Shown: piece by piece, positions 1 through 8,141 of the stretch
How positions within the stretch are numbered: the first letter of the stretch is position 1
How the letters are laid out: the number at the start of each line of letters is the position of its first letter
From: a bacterium
GTDB taxonomy: Bacteria > UBA10199 > 2-02-FULL-44-16 > JAAZCA01
Length of the DNA stretch: 20,579 bases
Reading direction: 5' to 3'
Assembly: GCA_041648665.1 (NCBI GenBank)
Contig: JBAZOP010000052.1
Location: 1-20,579 of the forward strand
Notes under the pieces: generated by a model
Told to the model about the DNA's origin: nothing
What the model saw: the letters and a program-made list of their open reading frames with translations, nothing else
The model's database searches: none
Translations under genes and position numbers: made by a program

Positions 1-1
1 G

Positions 2-706
2 CTTAGGAACGACCTCGAGCTCGACCCGGACCAGGCGCTCCTGCTTTCGAGCCGGTATCCGCCGAAGGTGAGGCATCTGGAGTCGGTGGAATCGATGATA
101 TCCAGGGCCATGGCCAATCGCGGCGACTACCTGGCCGCCATCGAGGAGATCGAACGCCAAAGGGTCAGGGTCAAAATGGCGCGCAACAGCCGCTGGCCTC
201 AGCTGGATCTGGTGTCCACGCTCGACCTCAACGAGATCGACCGGAGCTACGGCGATGCGCTGGGCGACATGGACAGCCCGAACCTGACCGCCGGCCTCAT
301 GCTTTCGGTCCCCCTGGAGAATCGCGCCGCCCGCGCAGGCGCCCGCAAGGCCGAGGCTGAGAGGGCGCGCACGGTCTACGCCGCGAAGGATCTCGAGAAG
401 AAGATAGCGAACGAGATCGCAAGGCTAGCGGTGGCGATCGGCGAGAGGCTCACGATAGTCGAACAGACCCAGCAGGCGCTCTCGCTCCATCTGGAGAAAC
501 AGAAACTCGAACTTGGAAAGTACAGGATGGGCCGCTCCTCCTCCGACCTCGTCAAGCGCTACCAGGACGACACGGTCGACACGCAGAGAAACCTCTTCGA
601 GGCGTGGCTTGCCTACAAGAAGTCGATCCTGGACCTCAAATTTGCGCTCGGCATGATGGTGGCCGAGAGCGGAGAGATCTCGGAGCAGACGGAGGTGGGC
701 AAGTGA
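2..706 (+). CDS. TolC-family outer-membrane efflux channel (5' end missing)
   Basis: The frame is open from base 2 to a TGA at 704-706, so about 234 C-terminal residues are present and the N-terminal half lies outside the window. The sequence is dominated by long amphipathic helices rich in Ala, Glu, Arg and Lys. It includes a segment ending SVPLENRAARAGARKAEAER, which matches the family's 'P-L-N-x-x-A-R' turn leading into a periplasmic coiled-coil helix. TolC-family proteins form trimeric outer-membrane ducts for RND or ABC pumps. The stop overlaps the GTG start of an RND pump gene, which supports an efflux operon. No HlyD-type adaptor lies between the two, so it is presumably upstream. A GTG at 68 is an internal codon, not the start. 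The family call is fairly secure; the substrate is unknown. Confidence 0.8.
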   Translation, partial: LRNDLELDPDQALLLSSRYPPKVRHLESVESMISRAMANRGDYLAAIEEIERQRVRVKMARNSRWPQLDLVSTLDLNEIDRSYGDALGDMDSPNLTAGLMLSVPLENRAARAGARKAEAERARTVYAAKDLEKKIANEIARLAVAIGERLTIVEQTQQALSLHLEKQKLELGKYRMGRSSSDLVKRYQDDTVDTQRNLFEAWLAYKKSILDLKFALGMMVAESGEISEQTEVGK

Positions 707-3700
707 GAAAGATATTCGAGTTCTCGGTGCGCCAGCGGATGTTCATCAACCTCCTGACCGTGTTCATCCTCGCCTGGGGGATCGCGGCTATGTTTTCCGT
801 CAAGCGCGACATATTCCCGAACGTCAACCTCGACCTTGTGATAGTCAACGCGTCCTATCCCGGCTCCACGCCGCATGAGATAGAAAAGCTCATCACGATC
901 CCGATAGAGAAGGAGCTCAAGGAGGTAGGCGACATAAAGGAGATGACCTCCGCATCCATAGAGGGGATCTCGACGATCGTGATAGAGATCGAGCCGGACG
1001 CGGAGAGCAAGGACAAGGTGATCGACGACATACAGCGCGCGGTGGATCGCGCGGAGGACCTGCCGGCCGACATGAAGGAGAAGCCGGCGGTCATCGAGCT
1101 CAAGATGAAGGACCATCCGGTCATCCAGATCTCGATAGCAGGCGACTTGCCTGAGGCGGAGCTTATCGGGCACGCGAGGAAGCTGGAGACAAAGGTGCTC
1201 GATATCGCGGACGTGGCCAGGGTCGAGAGGATGGGCTGGCGCGACCAGGAGATATGGGTCGAGGTCGACCCGGATAAGGCCGACGAGATGTACGTCGGCA
1301 TCAACCAGGTGGTGGCAGCCCTCAAGGGCCAGAACGTGAGCATACCGGGCGGCAGCCTGATCATGGGGGCGCACGAGAGCCTGCTCCGCACCAGCGGTGA
1401 GTTCGATTCGGCCGAGGGGGTGAAACCGGTGATCCTCCGCGCCAACGAGCTCGGCCACTGGGTGCAGGTGCAGGACATCGCTGCGGTCTCGGATAATTTC
1501 GAGCCTCACAGGTTGTTGCACCGCACCGACGGCCACCGGGCGATCAACCTGGTCGCAGTGAAAAAGGAGCGTGGGGACGTCCTCGATGTGGTGAAACAGA
1601 TCAGGGATATCGTGACCGCATACCAGAAGTCCGCGCCCCCGGGCCTCAAGCTCAGCGTGGTCAACGACTTCTCCGTCTACGTGAGGAACAGGCTGGACAT
1701 ACTCGAGAGCAACGGACTCGTCGGAATATCTCTCGTCGTCGTCTTCCTCTTCCTCTTCATGTCGTGGCGCTCGGCGATAGTCACATCCATCGCGATACCC
1801 GCCTCCATCCTGGCGACCTTCATCTACATGTACTACGCCGGCTATACCCTCAACCTGATGACCATGGCCTCGCTCATCATCGCGCTCGGTATGCTCGTGG
1901 ACAACGCGATAGTGATCAACGACAACTTTCACCGCCACTTCGACTCCGGCGTACCTGCGGAGGAGGCCGCGGTCAGGGGCGCGCACGAGGTCTGGGCGCC
2001 CGTGTTCACCAGCACCCTCACCACCATCGCGGCCTTCGCGCCTCTCATGTTCATGGGCGGCATCATCGGAAAATTCACCAGGTTTCTGCCCATCGTCATC
2101 AACATCGCGCTTATCGCCTCCCTCATCGAGGCGTTCGTTGTGGTGCCCTCCAACCTCGTCTCGCTCGAGACCTTCGGGAACCACGAGAAGTATAAGTGGC
2201 TCGCCAAGGGTCCCCTCTCCGGATGGTTCCACAGACTCACGGTGAAGTACGCGAAGGTGGTCGACAGGTTACTGCGGTCGCGTTATCGCATGATCGGCGC
2301 GGCGGCCCTGATCTTCGTCCTGTCGATCTACATAGGGGTCAAGGTGGTTCCCTTCGTCCTCTTCCCGCAGGTAGGCGTCGATGCCTTCTTCATATACGTC
2401 AAGGCTCCGGTAGGCACTCCGCTGGAGGAGACCGAGCGGCGGATCGTCTCGATAGAGCAGGCGGTGGACAGGCTGCCCAGGGGCGAATGGGACGACTACG
2501 TCACGCAGATCGGCACGAATCAGCAGGAGTCCAACGACCTCGAAGGGGACCAGGCCACGCACCTCGGCCAGATACAGGTCATACTCAAGCCGGAGGCCGC
2601 AAGATCGATGACCGCGGACGAGATCATAGAGATATTGAGAAAGGATACGGCCTCGGTCGAAGGCTTCGAGGAGATCACCTTCACCAAGGTCCGCACCGGA
2701 CCCCCGGTAGGAAAACCGATCATGGCGCGCATCAGGAATGAAAACCTCGACCTCCTCGATAGCATAGCGGACGAACTCAAATCGTATCTGGCCACGATCC
2801 CTGGGGTCAGCGACATACGCGATGACTATGACAGGGGCAAGGACGAGAAGAGGGTGATCGTGGACGAGAGGCAGGCGACCCGCGCCGATCTCACCGTGGA
2901 CGATGTGGCCCTCGCGGTCCGCGCTTCCTTCGACGGCGCCATCGCCACGTCGATAAAGAGGTCCGACGAGGAGATAGACGTCAGGGTGAGATACCCGGAC
3001 GCGTGGCGCTACATGGAGGGGGCCCTCGAGAGGGTGAAGATAACAAACCAGGAGGGAGACCTGATTCCCATAACCGAAGTGGCGAGGTTCGAGGAGACTC
3101 CGGGAATAAGCGGGATCAGGCACGTGGATCGCAAGAGGACCGTGACCGTGACCGGAAACGTGGACGAGAAGAGGGCTACGTCGGTCGGAGTCACGAAGAA
3201 GCTTATGGAGAAATTCAAGGGTATTGCGGAGAAGCACCCGGATGTCTCGCTCAAGTTCGGCGGCGAGTGGCAGAGGACTGAGGAGTCGATGCACGACCTC
3301 ATCTTTGCGGTCTTGGTGGCGGTATTCCTGATATTCATAATTCTCGCATTCGAGTTCCAGTCGCTCATGCAGCCCTTCATCGTCATGCTTTCGATAATCT
3401 ACGGCTTCTCGGGGGTCTCGCTCGCCTTCTTCTTACATGGCGAACCCATCAGTTTCCTCGCCCTCGTGGGCACGGTGGGTCTCTCGGGCGTGGTGGTCAA
3501 CAATGCGATCGTGATGATCGATTTTATAAACAAGGCGCTGTCCGACGGGCTCCCTGTGCACGATGCCGTGGTGAAGGCCGCGCGCCTGAGGATCAGGCCG
3601 ATATTCCTTACCACGGTCACGACGCTCCTCGGTATCCTGCCCATGGCCTACGGCATAGGCGGCCGCGACCCGTTCCTGATTCCCATGGCGCTCTCCTTCG

Positions 3701-3858
3701 GCTGGGGCCTGATATTCTCATCGATGTGCACCCTGTTCGTCACTCCCTGCGTGTATATGGTGGTCGACGATCTGAGGTGTCGCCTGAGGCACAAGATAGG
3801 CCTCAAGGGAGACAGGACGTGCAGCGGCGAGGGTTTCGATGATCAGACGGATGTCTGA
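703..3858 (+). CDS. RND-family efflux transporter permease (AcrB/HAE1-like)
   Basis: The 1051-residue protein has the usual RND length and duplicated architecture. It is a proton-driven inner-membrane pump that would work with an adaptor and the TolC-like channel encoded just upstream. TM1 follows the RKIFEFSVRQRMF start. The porter segment has RDIFPNVNLDLVIV and SYPGSTPHEIE. The TM4 proton-relay motif is GMLVDNAIVINDN, with D400 in the place of AcrB D407 and N401 where AcrB has its second Asp. The second half carries GLSGVVVNNAIVMIDF. I chose GTG 703 because GGAGGT stands at 691-696 and GTG overlaps the previous stop; the frame is open further upstream, but without a better start. The D-N form is common in HAE1-like pumps. 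Substrates cannot be predicted. The gene ends 11 bases from the convergent aldolase gene, with no clear terminator between them. Confidence 0.93.
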   Translation: MRKIFEFSVRQRMFINLLTVFILAWGIAAMFSVKRDIFPNVNLDLVIVNASYPGSTPHEIEKLITIPIEKELKEVGDIKEMTSASIEGISTIVIEIEPDAESKDKVIDDIQRAVDRAEDLPADMKEKPAVIELKMKDHPVIQISIAGDLPEAELIGHARKLETKVLDIADVARVERMGWRDQEIWVEVDPDKADEMYVGINQVVAALKGQNVSIPGGSLIMGAHESLLRTSGEFDSAEGVKPVILRANELGHWVQVQDIAAVSDNFEPHRLLHRTDGHRAINLVAVKKERGDVLDVVKQIRDIVTAYQKSAPPGLKLSVVNDFSVYVRNRLDILESNGLVGISLVVVFLFLFMSWRSAIVTSIAIPASILATFIYMYYAGYTLNLMTMASLIIALGMLVDNAIVINDNFHRHFDSGVPAEEAAVRGAHEVWAPVFTSTLTTIAAFAPLMFMGGIIGKFTRFLPIVINIALIASLIEAFVVVPSNLVSLETFGNHEKYKWLAKGPLSGWFHRLTVKYAKVVDRLLRSRYRMIGAAALIFVLSIYIGVKVVPFVLFPQVGVDAFFIYVKAPVGTPLEETERRIVSIEQAVDRLPRGEWDDYVTQIGTNQQESNDLEGDQATHLGQIQVILKPEAARSMTADEIIEILRKDTASVEGFEEITFTKVRTGPPVGKPIMARIRNENLDLLDSIADELKSYLATIPGVSDIRDDYDRGKDEKRVIVDERQATRADLTVDDVALAVRASFDGAIATSIKRSDEEIDVRVRYPDAWRYMEGALERVKITNQEGDLIPITEVARFEETPGISGIRHVDRKRTVTVTGNVDEKRATSVGVTKKLMEKFKGIAEKHPDVSLKFGGEWQRTEESMHDLIFAVLVAVFLIFIILAFEFQSLMQPFIVMLSIIYGFSGVSLAFFLHGEPISFLALVGTVGLSGVVVNNAIVMIDFINKALSDGLPVHDAVVKAARLRIRPIFLTTVTTLLGILPMAYGIGGRDPFLIPMALSFGWGLIFSSMCTLFVTPCVYMVVDDLRCRLRHKIGLKGDRTCSGEGFDDQTDV

Positions 3859-3869
3859 AGACTCAAGAT

Positions 3870-5300
3870 TCAGTCCGCGTTCGGATTGTCCGAGCCGACG
3901 TCGGCGACAGCGGAGCTCTTGCCCGGGACCGGGTACTGATGGTGCACGGCGGCGGGCTTCACGAAGCTTTCCACGGTCTTGGAACTCCCCTTGATGCTGA
4001 GCTTCGTGAAGAGCATGTCGAACTGGCGCGCCAGCTCGCTCATGAGCGCGCTCTTCGTGTTGTCGGTCAGAGACCACATCTCCTTCTTGAAGGGTCCGAA
4101 GACGTTCTTGCGCGTCTTGTAGTAGAACTGCTCCTTGGTCATGTCGGGCTTTCTGTCCTTGGCGCAGTGCTCATCCAGCCACTTGTAGATGTTGTCCTTG
4201 ATCGTCTTCGGGAACGCCATGGAGTCGAGGATCGTGTTCTGGAAACCCGTGGCCAGGTGCACCTCCATGGCCTGATGTTTCGGGAAGTTGTCGAATGCCG
4301 ACTCGGGGAGCGTGCTCGCCCCGTGCTGCACGACTCCGCCGATGCCGAACTGGCGGCGGGCCATCTCGCCCAGCCTGTCTATGACGCCGAAGTCCAGCGC
4401 CACCTTGGCGACCGTGCCGTCCGCGAGAGGCACTCCGCCGTGGCTCGTTCCGGTCTGGATCGATATCTTGCTGATGCCCGGGGCCGTGCTCCCCATCGCC
4501 TTGTTGTAGCCCTCCATGAAGGCTGCGAGCTCCTCCGGCGTGGAGTTCTGGGTGCCCACTTCGCCGATCTCGCCGCCGATGGAGATGGTGACGCCCTTGG
4601 GCTGGCATGCCCTGACGTGTCGGGAGAGCTCGGCCGCCGTCTCAAAATTCTGTTTCTGCTGCTCCATCACCGTGGGTTTTTTGAGGTCCACGAGCGTGGA
4701 GGTGTCGATGTCGATGTTGTAGAAGCCGGCGCTGACGGACTCGGTTATCAGCTCCTTGATCGCGTCGATCTCGGCCCTGGGGTTCTCGGCGAACTTCTTC
4801 GCGCTGGTCTGGAAATGGTCGCCCTGGATGAAGACCGGCGCCTTCCAGTTCTCGCGGAGCGCCGCCCCGAGCACACAGGAGACGTATTCGGCGGGCCGCT
4901 GCGCGGTGTAGCCCATCTCGGACTTGGCGATCTCGAAGAGACAGGCGGTCGCGTCGTGCTTCTTCAGGGTCTTGAATATCGTGCGTGCGGTATCGTAGGT
5001 GAGCCCGCGCAGGTTTATCGCAGGCACGGTCATGTCTTTCCATTCATCCTTGGCGCGCGCCATGTAGAGGTCGTGGATCGAGGAGGAGGGGCAGCCTAAG
5101 GCCTGCGCGCCCTCCCATATCACCCAGCGGGCCACGTTCTTGGTGTGCTCGTCGTCGGAGAAAACCGCCGTCCACACGAGCTTGTCCATGATCTCGTGGC
5201 GGAAGCGCTGTTCGTCCTTGATCTTGAGTTTGCCGCCTTCGATATCAAAGGCGCCGGCGCATGCGGCCGTCAAATCCTGCTCGTTTTTCCAGAAATCCAT
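3870..5300 (-). CDS. fba: class II (metal-dependent) fructose-bisphosphate aldolase, long form
   Basis: The protein has 476 residues. Family marks are GDHFQ (D161, H162), GGEIGEVGTQ (E244 region), TGTSHGGVPL (H287) and VVQHGASTLPE (H326). They match the metal-binding histidines and catalytic acid of class II aldolases, which cleave fructose 1,6-bisphosphate to dihydroxyacetone phosphate and glyceraldehyde 3-phosphate in the cytoplasm. It is longer than E. coli FbaA (about 360 residues), with extra sequence at both ends. A tagatose-bisphosphate or other ketose-bisphosphate specificity cannot be excluded. The start at 5300 (MDFWKNEQ) follows GGAGGAAGAG; the open frame upstream of it only shadows the aminotransferase gene. 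It lies 71 bases downstream of the aminotransferase, with a palindrome between, and may be the last gene of the same run. The C-terminal tail VADVGSDNPNAD looks unstructured. Confidence 0.85.
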   Translation of the reverse strand: MDFWKNEQDLTAACAGAFDIEGGKLKIKDEQRFRHEIMDKLVWTAVFSDDEHTKNVARWVIWEGAQALGCPSSSIHDLYMARAKDEWKDMTVPAINLRGLTYDTARTIFKTLKKHDATACLFEIAKSEMGYTAQRPAEYVSCVLGAALRENWKAPVFIQGDHFQTSAKKFAENPRAEIDAIKELITESVSAGFYNIDIDTSTLVDLKKPTVMEQQKQNFETAAELSRHVRACQPKGVTISIGGEIGEVGTQNSTPEELAAFMEGYNKAMGSTAPGISKISIQTGTSHGGVPLADGTVAKVALDFGVIDRLGEMARRQFGIGGVVQHGASTLPESAFDNFPKHQAMEVHLATGFQNTILDSMAFPKTIKDNIYKWLDEHCAKDRKPDMTKEQFYYKTRKNVFGPFKKEMWSLTDNTKSALMSELARQFDMLFTKLSIKGSSKTVESFVKPAAVHHQYPVPGKSSAVADVGSDNPNAD

Positions 5301-5317
5301 CTCTTCCTCCTTGGTCA

Positions 5318-5340
5318 CCCTCTCCCCTCGAGGGAGAGGG
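5318..5340. repeat. GC-rich 9-bp-arm palindrome, REP-like
   Basis: The arms CCCTCTCCC (5318-5326) and GGGAGAGGG (5332-5340) pair perfectly around the loop CTCGA. There is no T-run on either side, so a simple intrinsic terminator is unlikely. It stands between the aminotransferase stop and the aldolase ribosome-binding site. Short hairpins of this CCCTCTCCC type are often dispersed intergenic repeats. It could act as a processing or mRNA-stability element between the two genes. Only one copy is visible here. Confidence 0.6.
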
Positions 5341-5371
5341 GGTGAAGCCTTAAATTGCAGATTATATGATG

Positions 5372-6568
5372 CTATGCAAGCCTTGATAAGGCCTTGGAGA
5401 GTCTGGCCACGCCCTCCTCGATCTTCGGCCTGGAGGTCGCGTAGGAGAGCCGGATAAAGCCGGGGGCGCCGAAGGGGTCGCCGCCCACCGTGGCCACATG
5501 CGCCTCCTCGATCAGATAATCGGCGAGTGCGCCGGCGTCGGCGATCTTGCTCCCCTTCCAGGATCTGCCCAGGTATGCCTTGATATCGGGCAACAGGTAG
5601 AAGGCGCCGTCGGGCGCGTGGCAACGCATCCCCGGGATGGATAAAATGCCTTCCAGCATCAGATCGCGGCGGGCGTTGAATTCCCGCCGCATGTTCTCGA
5701 CCTCGTCCTGAGGCCCTTTCAGGGCCTCGATGCACGCCTTCTGCACGAAGCCCGGTATCCCCGAGTTCTGCTGGCTTATGAGCCCCGTCATCTTGGAGAT
5801 GACGGTCTTGGGCCCTGCCGCGAAGCCCATGCGCCAGCCGGTCATGGCGTACGCCTTGGACACCCCGTTTATGACCAATGTGAGATCCTTGCACTCGGGG
5901 CACGCCTCTGCGATCGAGCAATGTCGCTCACCGGTGTAGAGCAGCTTCTCGTATATCTCGTCGGATATCACCGCGATCTTCTTCTCCGCGATCACCCGGC
6001 CGAGTTGTTCGAACTGTCCTCTGCCGTATGAGGAGCCGCTCGGGTTGGAGGGGTAGTTGAGGATCACGGCCCTCGTTTTTGGGGTGATCGCCTTTGCGAG
6101 CTGCTCGGGGGCGACGCGGAATGCGTCCGCTTGGTCGGCGTTGAGAATCTTGGGAACGCCGCCTGCGAGGATGACCTGGTCAGGATACGAGACCCAGTAC
6201 GGCGCCGGCACGATAACCTCGTCGCCCGGATCCACGATCACTTGGAGGGCGTCATATATCGCCTGTTTTGCGCCGCAGGTGATCGTGATCTCGTCGTCCG
6301 AGTAGGAGAGGCCGTTGTCGGCCTTGAGTTTCTCGCGGACGGCCGCCCTGAGCTCCGGGATGCCGTTGCTCGGCGTGTAGCGCGTGAGCCCTTCGTCTAT
6401 CGCTTTCTTGCCGACCTCTCGGATGTGCTCCGGGGTTTCAAAGTCAGGCTCGCCGACCGCGAAGCTTATGATGTCCACGCCCTCGGCCTTGAGCTTCCTC
6501 ACCCTCGCCGCCATGCCCAGCGTGGCCGACGGCTGCAGCTGTTTTGCGCGGTTTGAGATGTGGATCAT
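5372..6568 (-). CDS. class I (fold type I, AspC-like) PLP-dependent aminotransferase
   Basis: The 398-residue protein matches aspartate aminotransferases of the I-gamma subgroup. It reads SFAVGEPDFETPEHI near the N-terminus and NYPSNPSG (171-178, with the substrate/PLP Asn). SDEIYEKL (202-209) carries the PLP-ring Asp203, SKAYAMTGWR has the Schiff-base Lys238, and FIRLSYATS has the C-terminal carboxylate-binding Arg. The reaction is probably transfer of an amino group between aspartate and 2-oxoglutarate in the cytoplasm. Some relatives use prephenate or other amino acids, so the substrate is inferred. The start at 6568 (MIHISNRAKQ) gives an ATGA overlap with the coaD stop; a start 22 residues upstream is possible but lies inside coaD and adds non-homologous-looking sequence. 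Confidence 0.92.
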   Translation of the reverse strand: MIHISNRAKQLQPSATLGMAARVRKLKAEGVDIISFAVGEPDFETPEHIREVGKKAIDEGLTRYTPSNGIPELRAAVREKLKADNGLSYSDDEITITCGAKQAIYDALQVIVDPGDEVIVPAPYWVSYPDQVILAGGVPKILNADQADAFRVAPEQLAKAITPKTRAVILNYPSNPSGSSYGRGQFEQLGRVIAEKKIAVISDEIYEKLLYTGERHCSIAEACPECKDLTLVINGVSKAYAMTGWRMGFAAGPKTVISKMTGLISQQNSGIPGFVQKACIEALKGPQDEVENMRREFNARRDLMLEGILSIPGMRCHAPDGAFYLLPDIKAYLGRSWKGSKIADAGALADYLIEEAHVATVGGDPFGAPGFIRLSYATSRPKIEEGVARLSKALSRLA

Positions 6569-7062
6569 GGTCTCTCCGACTTGAGGAGCTTCTTCTTGAG
6601 CTCTTTCTCCACGACCGGATGTATCATCCCGCATCCGCTGCCGCCGAACCGCAGTATCTCCTTGATGATCGACGAGGAGAGGTGCGCGTACTTTCCCTCG
6701 GTCATCATGTAGAGGATCTCGATATCAGGGTCGAGGGTCTTGTTGGCGAGCGCCATCTGCGACTCGTACTCGTAGTCGCCCATGGTCCTCAGCCCGCGCA
6801 ATATCGTGTGCACGCCCTTTGCGCGGGCATAGTCCACGAGCAGCCCCTCGAAGCCGTCCACTGTGACCCTGGGTTCGCCCTTGAATATCTCTCGGAGCAT
6901 GCTGATGCGCTCGTCGGGCGTGAATATGGGCGTCTTGGTCGTGTTGACGGCCACGGCCACGATGATCCTGTCGAACACCTTGAGCGCGCGCTCCACGATG
7001 TTGAGGTGCCCGTCGGTGGGCGGATCGAAGCTGCCGGCTGCTATGGCTGTGTTCGGCATCAT
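6565..7062 (-). CDS. coaD: pantetheine-phosphate adenylyltransferase
   Basis: The 165-residue protein has the normal CoaD length. It transfers AMP from ATP to 4'-phosphopantetheine, the penultimate step of coenzyme A synthesis, as a cytoplasmic hexamer in known relatives. The nucleotidyltransferase signature is AAGSFDPPTDGHLNIVERA, with TDGH as the T/HxGH motif. The phosphopantetheine/ATP loop reads ILRGLRTMGDYEYE, followed by SQMALANKTL. The second nucleotide motif is AHLSSSIIKEI, the ISSTxxKE element. The gene overlaps rsmD upstream by 4 bases and the aminotransferase downstream by 4 bases, pointing to translational coupling. rsmD-coaD is a very common bacterial gene pair. Two adjacent ATGs (7062 and 7059) are possible starts; the first gives the ATGA overlap. 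Confidence 0.96.
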   Translation of the reverse strand: MMPNTAIAAGSFDPPTDGHLNIVERALKVFDRIIVAVAVNTTKTPIFTPDERISMLREIFKGEPRVTVDGFEGLLVDYARAKGVHTILRGLRTMGDYEYESQMALANKTLDPDIEILYMMTEGKYAHLSSSIIKEILRFGGSGCGMIHPVVEKELKKKLLKSERP

Positions 7063-7604
7063 GACCTCGAAAGAAATGAGATCAGCGTTTGACCATACTT
7101 GCGGCTGTCGGTCAAGGAGAGGCCCTCTATTTCGAGTATCGGCTCCTTGGGGTGGTGCTCTACGATCACCACCGCGCCCTCGGCCATGAGGGGCGAGACT
7201 GCGAGCGCCTCGAGGGTGGGATTCACCAGCCCCTTCTCGTACGGCGGGTCCACGAAGATCAGGTCGAATTCCGTCTCCCTGCGCGAGAGCGTGGATATGG
7301 CGCGTCCCACCGTGGACTTGAGGATCACGGCGCGATCGGAGAGCTTCGTGTGAGCGAGATTTTTATGTATCGACTCTATCGCCTTGTCCCACTCCTCTAC
7401 GAAGACCGCCCTCGCGGCCCCGCGCGAGAGCGCCTCTATCCCCACGGAGCCGGAGCCTGCGAAGAGATCGAGCACGCGCAGCCCGTTTACGTCGAAGAGG
7501 ATGTTGAAGATCGCTTCCTTGACTTGATCGAGCGCAGGCCTCACCCGCTGGGACTTCGGCGCCACGAGCCTGTGGCCCTTTGCTGTGCCTGAGATAACTC
7601 GCAT
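7059..7604 (-). CDS. rsmD: 16S rRNA (guanine(966)-N2)-methyltransferase
   Basis: The 181-residue protein has the full RsmD length. It methylates N2 of G966 of 16S rRNA using S-adenosylmethionine. The N-terminus MRVISGTAKGHRL is typical, and RPALDQVKEAIFNIL (22-36) is the family's RNA/substrate-side signature. The SAM-binding motif I is LDLFAGSGSVGIEALSRGA (from residue 45). The catalytic DPPY motif is at 119-122. It starts 12 bases after the stop of the DUF4190-like gene and ends in a 4-base overlap with coaD, so it is probably cotranscribed with both. Confidence 0.95.
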   Translation of the reverse strand: MRVISGTAKGHRLVAPKSQRVRPALDQVKEAIFNILFDVNGLRVLDLFAGSGSVGIEALSRGAARAVFVEEWDKAIESIHKNLAHTKLSDRAVILKSTVGRAISTLSRRETEFDLIFVDPPYEKGLVNPTLEALAVSPLMAEGAVVIVEHHPKEPILEIEGLSLTDSRKYGQTLISFLSRS

Positions 7605-7616
7605 AGACGGAAATAC

Positions 7617-7979
7617 CTAGATCACCAGGGAGACGTTCTGCACCGCCTCGATGGAGTTGAGCGATATTCCCAGCACGATCATCAGCACGATCCCCAATAA
7701 AGCGAGACAGGTGAAGGCCGTCCCCACGATGCCCAGCACGAGCCCCACCTTTGCCGCGGATTCGCCGGCAGCCGGTGCCCTCCCTGCCTTGATCGCCTTG
7801 AGCTCCATCGAGCCCAGCACGATCGCGGGTATGCCTGCCACGAAACCCGAGCATATGACGGAGAGTATGCCCAGGATAAGGGTCGTGACGGCTCGGCCGC
7901 TGGCAGCCTGGCCTGCTGCGGGGGCCGGCGTCTGCGGCTGCTCCACCGGTTTTGCCTCGGGGATGTTCTGGCTCTCCAT
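7617..7979 (-). CDS. small DUF4190-type two-helix membrane protein
   Basis: The product has 120 residues. After a Pro/Ala/Gln-rich cytoplasmic-looking stretch (about 1-29) there are two hydrophobic segments, about 30-56 and 78-106. They are separated by GSMELKAIKAGRAP, and the second starts near AAKVGLVLGIVG. This 'hydrophobic hairpin with small basic loop' pattern and the LGILSVICSGFVAGIPAIVL segment resemble the DUF4190 family, whose function is unknown. The start at 7979 is set by a strong GGAGG four bases upstream (GGAGGCGCG then ATG). The open frame further upstream is a shadow of the divergent gene. It heads the minus-strand run toward rsmD, with a 162-base divergent gap upstream that presumably holds promoters. 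I saw no convincing -35/-10 pair there. Confidence 0.75.
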   Translation of the reverse strand: MESQNIPEAKPVEQPQTPAPAAGQAASGRAVTTLILGILSVICSGFVAGIPAIVLGSMELKAIKAGRAPAAGESAAKVGLVLGIVGTAFTCLALLGIVLMIVLGISLNSIEAVQNVSLVI

Positions 7980-8094
7980 CGCGCCTCCTTTTGTTTCCGT
8001 GCCGGAATCTGCCATAAACAGCGGGGAAATCAAGGAAATGGGGGCCTGTTTTTGGTGGACATAAGACGCAGCCTGGGTTATTTGCCGCAAATCA

Positions 8095-8122
8095 CGGCCG
8101 GACGTGCTTTTGATCCCGGCCG
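8095..8122 (+). other. possible leader-RNA hairpin before the SHOCT-protein gene
   Basis: CGGCCGG (8095-8101) and CCGGCCG (8116-8122) are 7-base complementary arms with a 14-base loop. They end 8 bases before the GGAGG at 8130-8134. If transcribed, this would be a GC stem immediately upstream of the ribosome-binding site. Chance is not excluded in GC-rich DNA, and each arm is itself nearly self-complementary. Confidence 0.3.
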
Positions 8123-8141
8123 ATCCTACGGAGGCATGGCC

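Noticed and set aside
613..2232. 539-codon open frame on the minus strand under the RND gene
   Set aside because: It is antisense to a complete RND pump. Its translation is rich in Arg, Asp, His and Val, as expected from the reverse frame of GC-rich codons, and it shows no domain.
2269..3294. 341-codon minus-strand open frame under the RND gene
   Set aside because: It has the same character as the previous one: a reverse-frame shadow with no recognisable motif.
5301..5921. Upstream extension of the aldolase reading frame
   Set aside because: It overlaps the aminotransferase in another frame, its translation is Arg/Gly/His-rich and unlike aldolases, and a strong ribosome-binding site stands just before 5300.
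8052..8141. Earlier start for the SHOCT-protein gene
   Set aside because: It would bury the signal peptide behind 30 residues. GGAGG at 8130-8134 is correctly placed for ATG 8142.
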